Shown here: positions 23,775-35,200 of the stretch, piece after piece | Layout: each line of letters opens with the position of its first letter | Numbering within the stretch: the first letter of the stretch is position 1 | Source: Lamellibrachia columna | Taxonomy: Eukaryota; Annelida; Polychaeta; Sabellida; Siboglinidae | Direction of reading: 5' to 3' | Assembly: GCA_963662155.1 (NCBI GenBank) | Contig: OY759261.1 | Span: 43,106,056-43,170,055 of the forward strand | Length of the DNA stretch: 64,000 bases | Notes under the pieces: model-generated | What the model was told of the DNA's origin: nothing | The model's input: the letters and a program-made list of their open reading frames with translations, nothing else | Databases searched by the model: none | Program-made: the position numbers and the translations under genes

Positions 23775-24222
23775 ACTGAGGTCAGACCACAGTTAGGCTT
23801 TTGGAATGTTTCGCGACTGTAGTCCCTAGAAATATGCGATTTAGCCAATTTCAGTGATATTATTTACTAAAATGTAACTGTATGCAGCTACCAAGGTTAG
23901 AACATTTAAAATGTTGCACGATTGGCTGTGAGATGTTACAGTATGAAGCAGATTTGAAGACGTGTAGGTAACATTCCCAAAAAACCAGTAGGCTTAATAT
24001 TTGGCAAAAAACTGCTAGTTTTGAGGTTAGGCGCATTTGCGATATGATTAAAAGAGCTGGATTTAAGTGATTTTGCTGAAACTTGTTCAGAATATCAATG
24101 ACATGATGGCGGGGGCTGTGAATTTTTTTCAGATTTTTTTATGATCCAGTTTTCGTATAATCACACAAAACATTAGCATGGCCACCAGTGCAATACTGCA
24201 CTGTGGTCTGAACTCTGTTAGT
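23775..24222 (+). mobile_element. MITE-like element, copy 1
   Basis: The ends are inverted: TCAGACCACAGT at the left and ACTGTGGTCTGA at the right. The roughly 440-bp interior matches the reverse complement of 30,903-31,320 throughout, for example CAATTTCAGTGAT, GCTGGATTTAAGTGATTTTG and TTAGCATGGCCACCA. No transposase is encoded, so it is non-autonomous. A clear target-site duplication was not found, so the superfamily is open. Confidence 0.8.
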
Positions 24223-24951
24223 GCTCCTACAGATGCGCCAAAAAGGTAGTGTGACATGCTGAAAGATTACATGAACAGACGTGACACCATTAGTGCCATG
24301 ACATAAGCACTGCTTCTAAAATGCATATGAATTTTTAAGATCATCTTTTCCAGAAGCTTTTTCTGCAGGTACAGTGTAATAATAAATGTGTTATTGTGAA
24401 TATGACAGTTGACTTGTTTGTGTGCAGAGAATTTGAGTTGGAATATCAGAATATGTGTGTGCATGCACGCATGCTACTGTAGATGTGTGTGCATGCGTGC
24501 GTGCATGTGTGCGTGTGTGTGCGTGCATGTGTGCGTGCTACTATGTGGATATGCTTGACTCTGTGTTTTAATGTATATTTTATCACCTATTAAAACAGTT
24601 AAAAGTAACATTTTCTTCAGCACTAATTAACCCCGCACCCATAGTGCATTTATACTACCATGGCAGGTTACCAACCTATACAAACTCTGTCCTTGTTGAT
24701 ATTTGTTATCTATACACACCTGTAATTAGATGTAATTCATTATTTACCTGTTGAGTGGACAAACTGCCCCCACAGATGGTGTGAGTCTTTGATGTTGACT
24801 GTGTAGGGTCTAGCTGTCCCAATGGACAGGGTCAGATGCAATTAATGATTTGCCAAAAGGTTGTTTAATGTGGACATACATTGGCAGCAGCTTTGACCAG
24901 CAATCTAACTTAGCCTTTATGTGGGAAATGTTGGGTTGGCACAGTGATTAA
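24223..24951. other. No gene; GTGTGCATGCGTG-rich patch
   Basis: An alternating purine-pyrimidine patch lies at about 24,448-24,540. Nothing else was recognised. Confidence 0.45.
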
Positions 24952-25040
24952 GATGGATGGATGGATGGATGGATGGATGGATGGATGGATGCATGGATGC
25001 ATGGATGCATGGATGCATGGATGCATGGATGGATGTGTTC
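24952..25040. repeat. (GATG)n tetranucleotide repeat
   Basis: ATGGATGGATGG with a later ATGCATGG sub-array. Confidence 0.95.
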
Positions 25041-25130
25041 AGATGGAAAGATGGACGGATCAGAGGCCAGTTTCATGAAAACAATAACTGTATTGGTTGT
25101 AGATCAAAATGAATTGTGTGATCTGTCGCA

Positions 25131-25222
25131 TATGATGTACAATGTTACACATACATATGATGTACAATGTTACACATACATATGATGTACAATGTTACAC
25201 ATATGATGTACAATGTTACACA
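25131..25222. repeat. 25-bp tandem repeat, about 4 copies
   Basis: Units of TATGATGTACAATGTTACAC plus ATACA; the last is shortened to about 21 bp. Confidence 0.9.
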
Positions 25223-25547
25223 TGCACATGCATAACATCAATAATTAATTTTTTTGTGTATTTGAATAAATTATAAATGTTGTTGCCCAATTCCAAGACA
25301 CTCTCCTTTTTGTAGTAGTGTCTGGCCACTGGACACAGGAGAGCCGGTAGGACAGAAACAGGTGGCTTGGTGAATTGTCTTTGACAATGTACAGTGCTGA
25401 TCTCAAAATTGAAGTTGGCATGACACAGATGACACATGACACAGATGTTATTGTCCCTGGAAGAGGCTCTTTGTGACAGTTGGAAATTGAATTGATGGGA
25501 TAATGGATGACATGCATAAATCTAGTAAATCTATTTAGTATTATTCC

Positions 25548-28525
25548 ACACAGTAGTGGAGGTACTATATTCAACCTAATAAGTAGTGGAGGTAATGTAT
25601 TCAACCTAATAAGTAGTGGAGGTACTATATTCAACCTAATATGTAGTGGAGGTACTGTATTCGACCTAATAAGTAGTGGAGGTACTGTATTCGACCTAAT
25701 AAGTAGTGGAGGTACTGTATTCGACCTAATAAGTAGTGGAGGTACTGTATTCGACCTAATAAGTAGTGGAGGTACTGTATTCGACCTAATAAGTAGTGGA
25801 GGTACTGTATTCGACCTAATAAGTAGTGGAGGTACTGTATTCGACCTAATAAGTAGTGGAGGTACTGTATTCGACCTAATAAGTAGTGGAGGTACTGTAT
25901 TCGACCTAATAAGTAGTGGAGGTACTGTATTCCACCTAATAAGTAGTGGAGGTACTGTATTCGACCTAATAAGTAGTGGAGGTACTGTATTCCACCTAAT
26001 AAGTAGTGGAGGTACTGTATTCCACCTAATAAGTAGTGGAGGTACTGTATTCCACCTAATAAGTAGTGGAGGTACTGTATTCGACCTAATAAGTAGTGGA
26101 GGTACTGTATTCGACCTAATATGTAGTGGAGGTACTGTATTCGACCTAATAAGTAGTGGAGGTACTGTATTCGACCTAATAAGTAGTGGAGGTACTGTAT
26201 TCCACCTAATAAGTAGTGGAGGTACTGTATTCGACCTAATAAGTAGTGGAGGTACTGTATTCGACCTAATAAGTAGTGGAGGTACTGTATTCGACCTAAT
26301 AAGTAGTGGAGGTACTGTATTCGACCTAATAAGTAGTGGAGGTACTGTATTCGACCTAATAAGTAGTGGAGGTAATGTATTCGACCTAATAAGTAGTGGA
26401 GGTACTGTATTCGACCTAATAAGTAGTGGAGGTACTGTATTCGACCTAATAAGTAGTGGAGGTACTGTATTCGACCTAATAAGTAGTGGAGGTACTGTAT
26501 TCGACCTAATAAGTAGTGGAGGTACTGTATTCGACCTAATAAGTAGTGGAGGTACTGTATTCAACCTAATAAGTAGTGGAGGTACTGTATTCGACCTAAT
26601 AAGTAGTGGAGGTACTGTATTCGACCTAATAAGTAGTGGAGGTACTGTATTCGACCTAATAAGTAGTGGAGGTACTGTATTCGACCTAATAAGTAGTGGA
26701 GGTACTGTATTCCACCTAATAAGTAGTGGAGGTACTGTATTCCACCTAATAAGTAGTGGAGGTACTGTATTCGACCTAATAAGTAGTGGAGGTACTGTAT
26801 TCGACCTAATATGTAGTGGAGGTACTGTATTCGACCTAATAAGTAGTGGAGGTACTGTATTCGACCTAATAAGTAGTGGAGGTACTGTATTCCACCTAAT
26901 AAGTAGTGGAGGTACTGTATTCCACCAAATAAGTAGTGGAGGTACTGTATTCCACCTAATAAGTAGTGGAGGTACTGTATTCCACCTAATAAGTAGTGGA
27001 GGTACTGTATTCCACCTAATAAGTAGTGGAGGTACTGTATTCGACCTAATAAGTAGTGGAGGTACTGTATTCGACCTAATATGTAGTGGAGGTACTGTAT
27101 TCGACCTAATAAGTAGTGGAGGTACTGTATTCGACCTAATAAGTAGTATTGGAAGTACTGTATTCCACCTAATAAGTAGTGGAGGTACTGTATTCCACCT
27201 AATAAGTAGTGGAGGTACTGTATTCGACCTAATAAGTAGTGGAGGTACTGTATTCCACCTAATAAGTAGTGGAGGTACTGTATTCGACCTAATATGTAGT
27301 GGAGGTACTGTATTCGACCTAATAAGTAGTGGAGGTACTGTATTCGACCTAATAAGTAGTGGAGGTACTGTATTCCACCTAATAAGTAGTGGAGGTACTG
27401 TATTCCACCTAATAAGTAGTGGAGGTACTGTATTCGACCTAATAAGTAGTGGAGGTACTGTATTCCACCTAATAAGTAGTGGAGGTACTGTATTCCACCT
27501 AATAAGTAGTGGAGGTACTGTATTCCACCTAATAAGTAGTGGAGGTACTGTATTCGACCTAATATGTAGTGGAGGTACTGTATTCGACCTAATAAGTAGT
27601 GGAGGTACTGTATTCGACCTAATAAGTAGTGGAGGTACTGTATTCCACCTAATAAGTAGTGGAGGTACTGTATTCCACCTAATAAGTAGTGGAGGTACTG
27701 TATTCCACCTAATAAGTAGTGGAGGTACTGTATTCGACCTAATAAGTAGTGGAGGTACTGTATTCCACCTAATAAGTAGTGGAGGTACTGTATTCCACCT
27801 AATAAGTAGTGGAGGTACTGTATTCGACCTAATAAGTAGTGGAGGTACTGTATTCCACCTAATAAGTAGTGGAGGTACTGTATTCCACCTAATAAGTAGT
27901 GGAGGTACTGTATTCCACCTAATAAGTAGTGGAGGTACTGTATTCCACCTAATAAGTAGTGGAGGTACTGTATTCCACCTAATAAGTAGTGGAGGTACTG
28001 TATTCGACCTAATAAGTAGTGGAGGTACTGTATTCCACCTAATAAGTAGTGGAGGTACTGTATTCCACCTAATAAGTAGTGGAGGTACTGTATTCGACCT
28101 AATAAGTAGTGGAGGTACTGTATTCGACCTAATAAGTAGTGGAGGTACTGTATTCCACCTAATAAGTAGTGGAGGTACTGTATTCCACCTAATAAGTAGT
28201 GGAGGTACTGTATTCCACCTAATAAGTAGTGGAGGTACTGTATTCCACCTAATAAGTAGTGGAGGTACTGTATTCCACCTAATAAGTAGTGGAGGTACTG
28301 TATTCGACCTAATAAGTAGTGGAGGTACTGTATTCGACCTAATAAGTAGTGGAGGTACTGTAGTCGACCTAATAAGTAGTGGAGGTACTGTATTCCACCT
28401 AATAAGTAGTGGAGGTACTGTATTCCACCTAATAAGTAGTGGAGGTACTGTATTCCACCTAATAAGTAGTGGAGGTACTGTATTCCACCTAATAAGTAGT
28501 GGAGGTACTGTATTCCACCTAATAA
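25548..28525. repeat. 30-bp minisatellite, about 99 copies
   Basis: The unit is GTAGTGGAGGTACTGTATTC followed by GACCTAATAA. The main variants are GACC/CACC (and AACC in the first units) and TAAG/TATG. One 3-bp insertion occurs near 27,149. Because 30 is a multiple of 3 and two frames lack stops, the array yields 1,000-codon open frames on both strands; neither has a start, splice or composition signal of its own outside the array. Confidence 0.97.
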
Positions 28526-28546
28526 GCATACAGTATGTTAGAAAAA

Positions 28547-28548
<2 letters not shown>

Positions 28549-28576
<28 letters not shown>
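28549..28576. repeat. Short (TA)n run
   Basis: TA run separating the 30-bp array from the large inverted repeat. Confidence 0.9.
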
Positions 28577-28577
<1 letters not shown>

Positions 28578-28593
28578 ACCCTTAAAAATGATG

Positions 28594-29537
28594 AGGTCTA
28601 TATGCAGTCCATGTCTATGTATGTTGTAAAACTAGTATATTTACACTTGGGCAGACCCTTAAAAATGATGAGGTCTTTATATTCCCAGTCACACAGGTCC
28701 ATTTTCTACGCATGACAGACTCTTGCACATCAACGCAGCGCCTTCAGCTGTTTGCACAAATAAATTTTGCAAATATTGCCACTCTTCTTATTTTGCAATA
28801 GAACTAGTCAACCAAAATATCATTTCATTTTTTGTACAGTGTCACATTTAGTTCAAGGGGCATCTCCAAATGTAGAAGAGTTAAAATAAATGACTACTAC
28901 TGTTCAACATCTCAGGAATGAATTAGATGTTTCTAATATTTTACAAGTAGCAACAATATATATTGTCCCATAAATCTACTGTATAAAAACAGTTATATAA
29001 AATCAGGATTGTGCCACCCCCAGTAATAATAATCGATTTATTTCATAACACAAAATTCAGCAGGTTGTTATACTGGAATTTTTTTATTTCTCAACATAGC
29101 GATTATTATTACTGGGGGTAGCACAATCCTGATTTAATATAACTGTTTTTATACAGTAGATTTATGGGACAATACATATTGTTGTTACTTGTAAATTATT
29201 AGAACCATCTCATTCCTTCCTGAGATGTTGAACAGTAGTAATCATTTATTTTAACTGTTCTACATTTGGAGATGTCCTTTGAACTAAATGTGACACTGTA
29301 AACAAATTAAATGATATTTTGGTTGACTGGTTCTATTGCAAAATAAGAAGAGTGGCAATATTTGCAAAATTTATTTGTGCAAACAGCTGAATGCGCTGCG
29401 TTGATGTGCAAGAGTCTGTCATGCGTAGAAAATGGACCTGTGTGACTGGGAATATAAAGACCTCATCATTTTTAAGGGTCTGCCCAAGTGTAAATATACT
29501 AGTTTTACAACATACATAGACATGGACTGCATATAAA
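28594..29537. repeat. Large inverted repeat, arms about 440 bp, loop about 64 bp
   Basis: The left arm (28,594-29,035) and right arm (29,100-29,537) are reverse complements with few differences, e.g. CAGTAATAATAATCG versus CGATTATTATTACTG at the loop and TATGCAGTCCATGTCTATG at the outer end. The loop is AT-rich and non-coding. It could be a foldback transposon or a recent palindromic duplication. Confidence 0.92.
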
Positions 29538-29549
29538 GTCTGACCAATG

Positions 29550-30312
29550 AATCTTCTGTTTTGAAGGTGAAACATAACAGAGGTTTCATTAATCTGTCGT
29601 TTTATAAAATTTTTGATGGGAATTATACTATAGCAATAGAGAAACATGACAGAGATTAGAACACTGTTAATTTATATATACTTTGAGAACCAAAAATTCA
29701 TAGCATTTTGTTATTGTAATGGTATGAAATTCCCAACTGCATATCAACTAACCAATGAAAATCACTGTATCCTTTAAACTGAATGAAGACAGATTTTCAT
29801 TGGTTGACAGATACAGAGCTAGTTGGGGGTTTTGTATAATTAAAATGCACAAATTTTGTTTCTCAATGTAGATTTAAATTAACAATGTTTCATGTTTTAA
29901 TCCTTATTGCTGTAGTCTGTTTATCATAAAAAATTGTATAAACTGAAATTTGACAGACCACTAAATTGTGCATTGAAATTTGACAGACCGATAAATCATC
30001 CATTGAAATTTGATAGACCAATAAATCATCCTTTGAATTTTTACAGACCAAAAAAGCATCCATTGAAATTTGACAGACCAATAAATCATCCGTTGAAATT
30101 TGACAGACCAAAAAATCGTCTGTTGAAATTTTACAGACCAATAAATTGTCTGTTGAAATTTTACAGACCAATAAATGGTCTGTTGAAATTTTACAGACCA
30201 ATAAATCGTCTGTTGAAATTTGACAGACCAATAAATCGTCTGTTGAAATTTGACAGACCAATAAATCAACTGGTGAAAAATGTATAGTTTCACCTTCAAA
30301 TGTGAAGATTTA
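29550..30312. mobile_element. Terminal-inverted-repeat element F with internal 30-bp array
   Basis: The left end reads TGAATCTTCTGTTTTGAAGG then TGAAACATA; the reverse complement of the right end reads TAAATCTTCACATTTGAAGG then TGAAACTATA. These form roughly 30-bp inverted termini around an interior dominated by a 30-bp array. No transposase is present. A related terminus recurs at 48.03-48.09 kb and in the tandem units at 49.46-49.74 kb. Confidence 0.6.
29940..30275. repeat. 30-bp minisatellite, about 11 copies
   Basis: Unit AATTTGACAGACCAATAAAT followed by CGTCTGTTGA. The first units have CATCCATTGA in place of CGTCTGTTGA. Open frames on both strands derive from the repeat. Confidence 0.95.
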
Positions 30313-30902
30313 TTATGTTGTCAGTTTATCGATCTGTCTGTACTAGATAGGTTAAATTCATCGGAAAATGAGTCCGATACAAGACGAGAAAAAAAATCTA
30401 ATTGAAAGGGAATCTATGATGTTTACCTGTGTTTAGGGAAAGCTGCTGGAGTGAGAATAGAGTAGGCTCCATGTAGTGTGGAATGAACTGTTTACCACAA
30501 CATCAGGAACATCAACAGTCAGTCCTGGAATGCCATAGACTGGTACTAAAGATTGATGATACATGTGTACTGGGTTTGTGTCTGGAGAATAGTTTACACC
30601 ATAAAATGGATGAATTGCTTTGTGGACTAAAGGACGGTATAGAGTGATAATCCAGTCTGGTGTTATTTGACACTTATAAGGTATTAGGATTATAGGTAAC
30701 ATAATTGTGCAGATGTCAGTTGTATAAAATCAACAACATGTGAATTGATTAGAATTATTACATAATGATGTTGGCGTTTTTAGAAATAATTGGTTAAAAT
30801 TTATATCAGTAAAAATAACATAATATACTTTTGGGGAACCTAATACAGGGTGCATACTCAACTTAATAATCAGGTAATTTATTATAATTTTTGAAGACCT
30901 AG

Positions 30903-31320
30903 AGAGCGCAGACCACAGTTTGTTTTCCCATTGGTGGCCATGTTAACATTTTACAACAGTGTAAGAAACTGTGACCATCAAAAAAAAAATCAACACACCC
31001 ATTAGCACTATATTACCAATGTGCCGAACAAGTTTCATCAAAGTCACATAAATCCAGCTGTTTTATTCATTTTGCAAAGATACAACATATTAATATGCCG
31101 GTGTTTTGGGAATGTCGTCAACAAAATACCTATGCTTCTTCAAATCCACTTCTTACTGCAACATCGCAATGCCAAAAGTGTGACATTTCAAATGTTCCAA
31201 CCTTGCTGGCTGACTGCAGTTACTTCTTAGCAAATAAATCACTGAAATCGGCTGAATTGCTTATTTTAGACATTACATTTGTGAGAAACACTTCTGGAAG
31301 TCTAACTGTAGTCTGACCTC
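30903..31320 (-). mobile_element. MITE-like element, copy 2 (inverted relative to copy 1)
   Basis: The left end is GCAGACCACAGT and the right end ACTGTAGTCTGACC. Its reverse complement matches 23,775-24,222 along nearly the full length. The short open frames here (about 70 codons) are explained by the element and are not genes. Confidence 0.8.
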
Positions 31321-31627
31321 TCAACATGTCCCCCACCACCTCTGGCATACTAGTCCACATAACTAGGTTAAGTGATAAAAGACAGACAACTCGTAAATAC
31401 AGAGCTGTTGATATAAATAGACAGTGGTGTTTTCCAGAATATCACTGCCCACATGGTTCCTCTGGTAAGTAAACACTCACTGCTGAATACACCATGTCCA
31501 ACTTAGGTACAAGGCATTGACTGCGGAAATCAGTGGCTAAGATGCTCATAAGTATGATGCATATTTGGACAAATATGTGGCATTTATGTGTGTGTGTATG
31601 TGTGTCTATATATATATATATATAGAT

Positions 31628-31694
<67 letters not shown>

Positions 31695-33398
31695 GTCAAA
31701 AATTATAATAGTTTGTGCAATGATTTCGCCAAAACTAAATAATTTTTTTTACTACAAGCCCATGCAGTAGTGGATGCTAAATGTCGTGAAAGAATCAAAT
31801 TAAGGAAGGACCTTTAAAGAATTTAACGCTAATTAACAAGCATTAGGTTTTCCTTGTGAAGGTAGGAGGGGTCAGTGTATAGCCGCACACCTTCCAATAA
31901 AATGCTACTTTCAGTGAAGCTCGGATGTACTCAAAGTGTTGGTAATGTCACAAATATGAACACTTAATAACATCAAAATGCAATAAAGTATTGCAAAATC
32001 GTAAAATCTGAGATAATGTGAGAATTTTAAGACATGCATTTATTGTATATACAAATAAACGTTACATGTAAATGAATGTTTGATATCATGCTTATTTACA
32101 AATTTTATATTGTTTTAATAATAGTTACCGATGTTCGATCTTTTTAAAATTTAGACATGTATATGTCCCTTTAAAAAGTCATAATATATTGGTTGTGACT
32201 ATGAGTGTATAGGGTCCCTGTCTGACACATTCTCTCTCTGCATTGTAGTCAGTATCGCTTTAAAATTAGATTACTTTATGGGATTCCAAGAACCAACTGG
32301 TGAAATAATAAACAGCAACTGTAGCCTTCTTGAAGATGCAGGGCATGTATGATGGCTGCAGATTAGTATGCCTGTGTTATTCTGCAGATCATCTTCAGAT
32401 TTAGTCCTAGCGGGATATTCTTGGTTTGTAAGGCTGCAGATTAGCGTAGTTTCCTGGAGGGATGGGGATCCTCCAGACATCACTGTGAAAACAGATAACG
32501 CAATCTAATGTTAATTTTGCTGTGTATATATATTTCAGGATTTGGCGAATTCATTACATCTTTTGAATAATCAAATGTGTGTGAGTTGAATTTTGGTAGA
32601 GAAGAGTTTTGGTGGACGTGCAAAGTACATTTCCTAATATGGTCACCTACAACCCTATTTGTTTCCAGATGTTGACAGAAATTGACATAGCAGCAGATAT
32701 TTCGAGGGGTCATTGGGCTATGGCTCCCCTTTGGCTTATTTTTTTATTTTTTTATTATACCCGTTGTACCACTACATGATGCTTGAGGCGATACTCCCTT
32801 TACAGCTGACCACAACTAAACTTGGAGGTAGTATAGTGAGTTTAGAGATCGAGACCACCAGCTTTATGATATAACATCTTCACTGCTAGATGGAGCAACA
32901 GGTGTAGTTTCAATCATTTTATTGATTCCTTCATTGACGAACGATGCCTGAATGAATAGTAGATACTGAAGACAGAATGGCAAGGCAGAAAAATGTCAGA
33001 TGTCCTCATTTCTCTTGTTGGGTCACAATGAAAAACAGCACATTCCTCTGGTGTGTACTTGGTAAACCACTATGAATTTGCCAAGCAGGCTGGAAGAATT
33101 TGTGCAGGTTAGAGAGTTGAGAACTTTCATTATCACATCAACTTGCCAGGAACCAAACACCTGCTGTTTTCTCATTTAAGGACAGGTGTAACCCCTAGAT
33201 TGGATAATTAAAAAAATGCAAATTGGGATTTTTCCACAAGATTTATTTCACATTATCATTTTACATGTACTAAAAATTCCACATCTGAAAGAAGCTTATC
33301 AATATCAAGAAATGTGCATTTTAGTGGCTGTTTATAATGTATAGGTAATTACATTTTTCAAATGCCATTTTTTTCATTTAATTTTTTTTCATTTCCAG
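31321..33398. other. Intergenic or intronic DNA with a TA/GATA run
   Basis: A TA run with a short GATAGATA patch lies at about 31,606-31,690. Minus-strand sequence near 32,400-32,480 has a possible acceptor and a short open stretch, too weak to call. The rest is AT-rich without recognised features, apart from a T-rich tract (33,365-33,396) that serves as the pyrimidine tract of the next entry. Confidence 0.4.
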
Positions 33399-33497
33399 GG
33401 TCTTATGACACGATATCTGGAAAAGTTTTTGGTTGATGTGTACAAAAATTATCGTATCACTAAAGCTCTTCAAGATGAATCACGGGAACTACAATGA
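33399..33497 (+). CDS. Possible 3'-terminal exon of an unknown gene
   Basis: A strong acceptor (TTTTTTTTCATTTCCAG) is followed by 32 codons and a TGA. The conceptual peptide (GLMTRYLEKFLVDVYKNYRI, then 12 residues to the stop) is charged, helical in character and protein-like. I do not recognise the family. No upstream exon in matching phase was identified, and no polyadenylation signal is obvious just downstream. It may be the last exon of a plus-strand gene whose upstream exons I could not see, or a chance open stretch. Confidence 0.35.
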   Translation, partial: GLMTRYLEKFLVDVYKNYRITKALQDESRELQ

Positions 33498-34084
33498 TTG
33501 ATATGGTTAAATGTTTACAGAGATAAGGCACATTTTGTCCATGATGAAACTATGTTTATGTAACGTTTGTAGGGAGGGAGGCAGGGGGAGGATGGGAGAG
33601 GAGGAGGGGGAGGGAGGCAGGGACAGGAGGGGAGGGGGAGAGATACTGAGCCGTGACAGAAGCACCAATATGTCTGCTAGAGAGACAAAGGCAGAGAGAC
33701 CAAGAGCAAGCAGTGACCAGTGGCCAGGTAAACATCTAAGTATCGCCAGAGGCTCGTTCACTGAAGAGATACTGCTAATTGTCAACAACCTCAGAAATGA
33801 CCCTGTGTTAAGATACAAGACTGTTTTCTCAGAACTTCTCATAACATCATTTCCACAATTAGAAGAGACTGGAATAAGGCACGTCTTGCTGTTGCCATCA
33901 GATCTGCAGTCAGCATTAAGCAGCAAGTCCAAGAAACGCTAATAGAGCGTGATTCTGGGATATCTGCAATGTAATTGATACACAATCATAGCCGAAATTA
34001 GTCTACTTCTTTACCATTAATTATATTCATTACCATAGTTCGAGGGTCCTCCTGTTAGTGCATATGGGGACAGATAACTATTTT
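33498..34084. other. No recognised gene; GA-rich patch
   Basis: A purine-rich patch lies at about 33,570-33,650. A 143-codon plus-strand frame at 33,511-33,942 begins in that patch and has no recognisable domain. Confidence 0.35.
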
Positions 34085-34267
34085 ACCTCTGGTTCATGGC
34101 ATATGAATGAAGTGCAGGTGATTTTGAGACAGTACCCCTTTTTACAATTTTGTGCCCCCTGGATGATATTTTTTAAGAGAAAATAGCCACATTTGACGAC
34201 CATGACATTTATGTTGTGCACCAATTGAAATTTACAGTGGGTGATTGGCAACATGTTATCGTAGGAT

Positions 34268-34343
<76 letters not shown>
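34268..34343. repeat. (TA)n microsatellite
   Basis: TA run at the left edge of LTR-like copy B. Confidence 0.97.
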
Positions 34344-34344
<1 letters not shown>

Positions 34345-34346
<2 letters not shown>

Positions 34347-34783
34347 GGCACCACACCGTACGTAATTACCCACTAGAAGGTTGGGAGTTATGCATAAATT
34401 AGAACAATGATCACATGATGTAAGGGGGGAACCTGTATAAAAAGAGGTGACATAGCAGGATCGTGGTCTTCTTCCAGGTGTGTTTTGGGTCTGTGATTGT
34501 GTGGAAGGCTCTTGGTCAGGGTAGATGCCTGGGTAGTACGCGCGCAAGTAGCACTCTCCTTGATAGCTTAAAGATATTCTAAATTTTACATAGCTGGGAC
34601 TGTTTTATAAGCCAGGAGTTTTTAATTGTTGCATTAAATCTGTGTGCAAATTGGAATTGCTTTGTGGTCATGCTTTTTGTTAGTTTGAGATAATAGCCGT
34701 AAACGGTTATGTTTAATCTAATCCCCTTTCCCTCTGTTGGCTGTTCCCTATTACAATAATATGTAAAATGGGAGCAGTATGAT
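34345..34783 (+). mobile_element. LTR-like dispersed repeat, copy B, nested in repeat R
   Basis: A direct repeat of 16,813-17,320. It contains TGTATAAAAAGAGG (TATA-like) about 90 bp from its start and GCATTAAATCTGTG in the second half. Its absence from the 20-kb copy of repeat R shows that this DNA was inserted. Solo LTR is the best guess; no target-site duplication could be fixed because of the TA run. Confidence 0.55.
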
Positions 34784-34795
34784 TATATGCACATG

Positions 34796-34980
34796 TCAGT
34801 GACTGTAGGATCCCTTGTATCAGTGACTGTCGGATCCCTTGTGTCAGTGAGTCAGTGACTGTAGGATCCCTTGTATCAGTGACTGTCGGATCCCTTGTGT
34901 CAGTGAGTCAGTTACTGTAGGATCCCTTGTATCAGTGACTGTAGGATCCCTTGTGTCAGTGACTGTAGGATCCCTTGCGC
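34796..34980. repeat. 24-bp tandem repeat, about 7 copies
   Basis: Units of GTCAGTGACTGTAGGATCCC plus TTGT with variants (GTATCAGTGACTGTCGGATC). Only two such units exist at 20,333-20,382 in the other copy of repeat R. Confidence 0.9.
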
Positions 34981-35200
34981 ATGAAGACATGATGTAGTTG
35001 TTTTGGATGCCATTTGATAGGGAGCATCTTGTATGTTGATTTTATTTGGAAAAATGAGAGAATATGACAACTTTTGTCCAACAGGTTGATGAAAGACCAC
35101 ACACCTGTAATATATTAACACAACTGATTTTTAGAATAATCAGAATAAAAATGTTCGAACAGCTTTAAAAAACGTTAACATTGTTACCAATAAGATAATA

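Larger units (their letters stand above)
34085..35200 (+). repeat. Dispersed repeat R, copy interrupted by a nested insertion
   Basis: The left part (34,085-34,236) and right part (34,784-35,200) align in order with the uninterrupted copy at 20,180-20,610. Between them lie a TA run and the LTR-like repeat. The 24-bp sub-array is larger here than in the 20-kb copy. Confidence 0.75.

Noticed and set aside
25548..28525. CRISPR-like array (30-bp repeats)
   Set aside because: Units are contiguous with no unique spacers, and the window is eukaryotic.
25245..28578. 1,094-codon (-) and 1,023-codon (+) open frames
   Set aside because: They exist because a 30-bp stop-free unit repeats in frame. Both strands are open at once and the frames end soon after the array does.
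31021..31316. Two overlapping short frames that look protein-like
   Set aside because: They lie entirely inside MITE copy 2, whose other copy does not preserve the frames.
33511..33942. 143-codon plus-strand frame
   Set aside because: Starts in a GA-rich patch, is mirrored by a 141-codon minus-strand frame, and has no recognisable domain.
34471..34485. TGGTCTTCTTCCAGG in the LTR-like repeat matching the 20-bp array at 0.4-0.7 kb
   Set aside because: A 15-base match without any flank similarity; pyrimidine-rich sequence makes coincidence plausible.
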